From: Caulobacterales bacterium
GTDB taxonomy: Bacteria; Pseudomonadota; Alphaproteobacteria; Caulobacterales; Parvularculaceae
Assembly (NCBI GenBank): GCA_020638525.1
Contig: JACKIL010000007.1
Location: 83,583-147,582, forward strand
Length of the DNA: 64,000 nt
Direction: 5' to 3'
Of this stretch, positions 61,510 through 64,000 are shown piece by piece. The notes beneath the pieces were generated by a model. It was not told the origin of the DNA. It searched no databases and saw nothing but the letters and a program-made list of their open reading frames with translations. How positions within the stretch are numbered: position 1 is the stretch's first letter; each line of letters starts with the position of its first letter. The translations under genes and the position numbers were made by a program.

Positions 61510-61544
61510 AGAGGTCACAGGTTCGAATCCTGTCGGGTGCGCCA
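61500..61544 (+). pseudogene. 3' half of the split tRNA-Arg(CCG) gene
   Basis: Anticodon loop, 3' anticodon strand, variable loop AGGTC, T arm ACAGG-TTCGAAT-CCTGT, acceptor CGGGTGC, discriminator G and encoded CCA (61542-61544). The DNA before 61500 is element sequence and does not supply a 5' half, so no functional tRNA can be made from this side. Confidence 0.93.
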
Positions 61545-61803
61545 TTTTCCGCTTAACTTCCAGATATAGGCTTTCGATCAGCCATTGATTTGGTCGCATA
61601 TTGATCACCAGATACGAATGGCTGGGTCGCTCCAGAAATTCTGCTGCAACTTGGCGCATGAAATTGGGGTTGGACACTTAACTCAAACCCAGATGCGCCA
61701 AACCCTCCTTAAGTCAGCCAGCCTTCTGTCTCAAAATACCTGACGACGGACAGTGACGCAGGCAAAAAGCTCATGTCGCCCTCCTGCGCCAACAGCAACT
61801 TCA

Positions 61804-62529
61804 CTATGTGATTGCGCCGTCGCTGAGATAGTAGGCCGTCAGTCCAACTGTATTGATGACGCCATGGGCGATGATTACCGGAAAGAGCCGTCGCCCTCCC
61901 AGCAGGTAGTAAAACCCGATAATGAAGCCGATAATCCCGGTTCCAATCATGCCAGCAAGGCCTTGGTACACATGCATGGAGCCAAAGATAATGGCGTGAA
62001 TGATGAGCGCCGCTGTCCAGCCTAAAGCAGTGCGACCAAAGAGGTCTCCAAGACGATTCAGTAGATAGCCCCGCAAGAAGAGCTCTTCGCCAAGCGCCGC
62101 GCCGCCCCAAACCACGACAACGATAAAGGCAAGGAACACCAGCGGTTTGCCGAGGAAGAACTTGAAGGGATCAGAGGCGGTTGGCGCCTCCTCCAGGCCG
62201 AAGAATGCGTTCAGGGGCTCAATGACAAAAAACATTGAGGCGAATACGGTGACAATCACGGCCACGCTCAGAGCAATTGTTCCGATCCATTGTTTCGTCC
62301 CTTTGGGCAGAGAAAGGCCGTAGTCTGACCATTTGACTCCGCGCCTCTTCATCAGAATCGTCGCCAGAATGATTGCGCCCCAGATTGCGATGGAGCCTGC
62401 CCCAATAAGATCGGCTGACTTGGTAATCCAGGTGAAGCCGAGCATCGCCAGAAAAACAACAAGGGTTTCAGCGATGATAGCAAGTCGGGTTTCGCCTGAT
62501 CGGGTGGTTGAGGCGCCAATGCTTGTCAT
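61804..62529 (-). CDS. CPBP family intramembrane metalloprotease (1)
   Basis: A 241-residue protein with about seven hydrophobic helices and the CPBP (CAAX-protease and bacteriocin-processing) motifs: GEELFLRGYLL (EExxxR), followed by HAIIFGSMHVYQG with the conserved His. Members cleave membrane peptides or confer bacteriocin self-immunity; substrate unknown. It lies just outside the element. A second family member is 82 bp upstream. Confidence 0.88.
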   Translation of the reverse strand: MTSIGASTTRSGETRLAIIAETLVVFLAMLGFTWITKSADLIGAGSIAIWGAIILATILMKRRGVKWSDYGLSLPKGTKQWIGTIALSVAVIVTVFASMFFVIEPLNAFFGLEEAPTASDPFKFFLGKPLVFLAFIVVVVWGGAALGEELFLRGYLLNRLGDLFGRTALGWTAALIIHAIIFGSMHVYQGLAGMIGTGIIGFIIGFYYLLGGRRLFPVIIAHGVINTVGLTAYYLSDGAIT

Positions 62530-62611
62530 GGGTTCTCCTAACTCGGATGTGTGTTATCGGGAGGCGACCTCAATCAGTGGCAGGGCGCGCCTTCTGTGAG
62601 CGTCCTGCGGC

Positions 62612-63457
62612 CTACATCCCCTCCGCTTTCGCGCGCCGCCAGTAGTAGATGGCCATGAGCGTAACGATTACAGGTACGATCAATCCGTACTCATCGATCC
62701 AGAAACGCGTTTGATCATTACGCGTCGTAAGGGGAGTGAATATTTTCTGGACATAGATGTTATGCGCGCCATGAAACATAACGGCGGGCCACAAAGAGTT
62801 CGACCTGAAAGTATAATACGCCATGATGACCGACATGCTGGTGATCATCAGAGTGAAGCAAGCCAGCTGGAAAACCGGATCGCCAAAACCGTATTTGATG
62901 ACGATCGGATAATGCCAGACTGACCAGACAATCCCGCTGAACAGAGCCACGCCGCCGAAAGGCAGGACTTTTCTCAGCTCCCAGATAAAGAAGCCGCGCC
63001 ATCCGATCTCCTCGCCCGCAATCGTGCCAAGGGATTTTGCGAATTGAACAGTGGCCAGCAGCGCAACCATGAGCGCAGCCCCCGCAATGGGCGTGTCGGA
63101 AAGGCCGAGTTCTGCTGACCATTCCGAAATCGTGTCGCCGTCGAAGGCGCCGCCAAAGCCAAGCGACCAGGCGATCACATAGCTGATCGAGACATAGGCG
63201 ACCGGAACCAGATAGGACTGGATATTATCGCGCCAGTTCCCGCCGCCCCATGGGAGCGATGCGATTTTCCGCCCTGTTATCTTGAGCGTAAGAAAGCCCG
63301 CGATCGCCGGGCACCACATCAAGGCGCCGACGTAAATGCTTGCCGGGGCCAATTCCACAATGGCGAAATGCCCAACGGCGCTGATGGCCGTCAAAATGAT
63401 CAGGAATATCGTGATGGTTATCCACGCGGTCAGTTTGCTCGGTTTTTGGATCGTCAT
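62612..63457 (-). CDS. CPBP family intramembrane metalloprotease (2)
   Basis: A 281-residue polytopic membrane protein with the motifs GEEIGWRGFFIWEL (EExxxR), WSVWHYPIV and MFHGAHNIY carrying the conserved histidines. It diverges clearly from the neighbouring member. It starts 1 bp after the stop of the MarR gene, so the two are probably co-transcribed. Confidence 0.88.
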   Translation of the reverse strand: MTIQKPSKLTAWITITIFLIILTAISAVGHFAIVELAPASIYVGALMWCPAIAGFLTLKITGRKIASLPWGGGNWRDNIQSYLVPVAYVSISYVIAWSLGFGGAFDGDTISEWSAELGLSDTPIAGAALMVALLATVQFAKSLGTIAGEEIGWRGFFIWELRKVLPFGGVALFSGIVWSVWHYPIVIKYGFGDPVFQLACFTLMITSMSVIMAYYTFRSNSLWPAVMFHGAHNIYVQKIFTPLTTRNDQTRFWIDEYGLIVPVIVTLMAIYYWRRAKAEGM

Positions 63458-63458
63458 T

Positions 63459-63998
63459 TTACGTGGCTTTCTTTTTTCTGTTTAATTCACGAGCGTTCAT
63501 TGCGCTCTTGCGAATGCGTTCCAGCAAAGGAGTGCGCTGCAATGCGCCAATCGCGTTTTCCAGGATCGTCGGAAGATCAGCTTTTATTTCAGTATACAGA
63601 TCAATAAATGCCTGTTCGATCTCCGCCAGGCGAACAAGCAAAAGTTGATATTGAGCCTTGCCCCTTCTTGTCAGTGAAAGGACTTTGCGGCGGCGATCAT
63701 TTGGGTCATCCCTGCGCTCCAGCAAGCCAAGCTGAATGAGACCCTCAACACGTTGAGCTGACAGTTGATGAGGTTCATCAAGGGCTTCAGCGATATCCGC
63801 CAAAGATACCTGGCCCTTGTCTCCGATAAACAATGTGCAGGCGACCGCCCTTGAAGGAATCGTGATCTCCGCATCGCGCAAAAGTTCGTCACCTTGAAGC
63901 GCGATAAGGTCCACCAGCCTCAGGAGCTTGTTGGACAAAAAAGCTCCTTTCAACGCGTGCTCGTCTCTGAAGTTCTTCACCGCCATGCTCACCGCCAT
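63459..63998 (-). CDS. MarR family transcription regulator
   Basis: A 179-residue winged-helix protein with VSLADIAEALDEPHQLSAQR (recognition region) and the wing LLERRDDPNDRRRKVLSLTR followed by a helix for dimerisation. It probably controls the two CPBP protease genes downstream. The start at 63998 is 2 bp from the window edge; an ATG at 63986 is also possible and the gene could extend beyond the window. Confidence 0.85.
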   Translation of the reverse strand: MAVSMAVKNFRDEHALKGAFLSNKLLRLVDLIALQGDELLRDAEITIPSRAVACTLFIGDKGQVSLADIAEALDEPHQLSAQRVEGLIQLGLLERRDDPNDRRRKVLSLTRRGKAQYQLLLVRLAEIEQAFIDLYTEIKADLPTILENAIGALQRTPLLERIRKSAMNARELNRKKKAT

Positions 63999-64000
63999 AT

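Noticed and set aside
61489..61677. Minus-strand frame across the tRNA 3' half
   Set aside because: Its C-terminus (HPTGFEPVTSAFG) is again antisense tRNA, and there is no ribosome site.
1..64000. CRISPR array
   Set aside because: No regularly spaced repeats of 24-40 bp with unique spacers were seen; the repeats found are pairs or short clusters.

Overview
The window is GC-rich DNA from an alphaproteobacterium. The evidence is the cytochrome aa3 oxidase assembly order (ctaD end, ctaB, a CtaF-like peptide, ctaG, ctaE, DUF983, surf1), the TolQ/MotA plus OmpA pair, and a P-type trb conjugation module of the kind found in Caulobacterales, Sphingomonadales and Rhizobiales. Genus cannot be read from the sequence.

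Layout. (1) 1-13310 is ordinary chromosome: oxidase subunits and assembly factors, a small DUF2306 membrane protein with a palindromic operator-like site, a four-gene minus-strand operon (TolQ/MotA-like, OmpA-like, an exported protein, an M23-like lipoprotein), typA and a TraB/GumN protein. (2) 13343-61509 is a 48 kb integrated conjugative element that splits a tRNA-Arg(CCG) gene in its anticodon loop. The 5' half lies at 13311-13352 and the 3' half at 61510-61544, with a 10-bp core duplicated at the junctions. The element carries an intact tRNA-Arg(CCG) of its own at 13586-13662, just inside the left end, and its tyrosine integrase just inside the right end. (3) 61545-64000 is chromosome again: two CPBP-type membrane proteases and a MarR regulator.

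Inside the element. 13.9-26.6 kb is mixed accessory DNA: a LytTR regulator, a PQQ-dependent dehydrogenase, a DUF3667 protein, insertion-sequence debris, an ECF sigma / putative anti-sigma / CnrX-like sensor set, and two related exported proteins. 26.7-34.9 kb holds element maintenance and processing genes: an isochorismatase-like protein, ArdA antirestriction protein, a large ParB-like protein, DUF736, DUF2285, an AlpA-like HTH protein, TraF peptidase and a MOBP/DUF3363 relaxase. 35.2-42.4 kb interrupts the transfer genes with a tightly coupled four-gene operon (DUF2130 nuclease, ParB-like protein, helical-repeat protein, restriction-endonuclease-like protein) followed by an HNH-ABC ATPase fusion; this is the best candidate for an undescribed defence system. 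42.8-55.0 kb is the traG-trbBCDEJLFGI secretion and coupling apparatus, which appears complete. 55.3-59.8 kb is a Fic protein plus a SIR2-APAZ / short Argonaute (SPARSA-type) pair, next to the integrase.

Working together: the integrase and a possible excision factor move the element, the relaxase, TraG and Trb proteins transfer it, ArdA shields it from host restriction on entry, and the cargo (nuclease operon, HNH-ATPase, SPARSA) probably protects the host from competing phages or plasmids. The carried tRNA would cover the loss of the host tRNA gene destroyed by integration.
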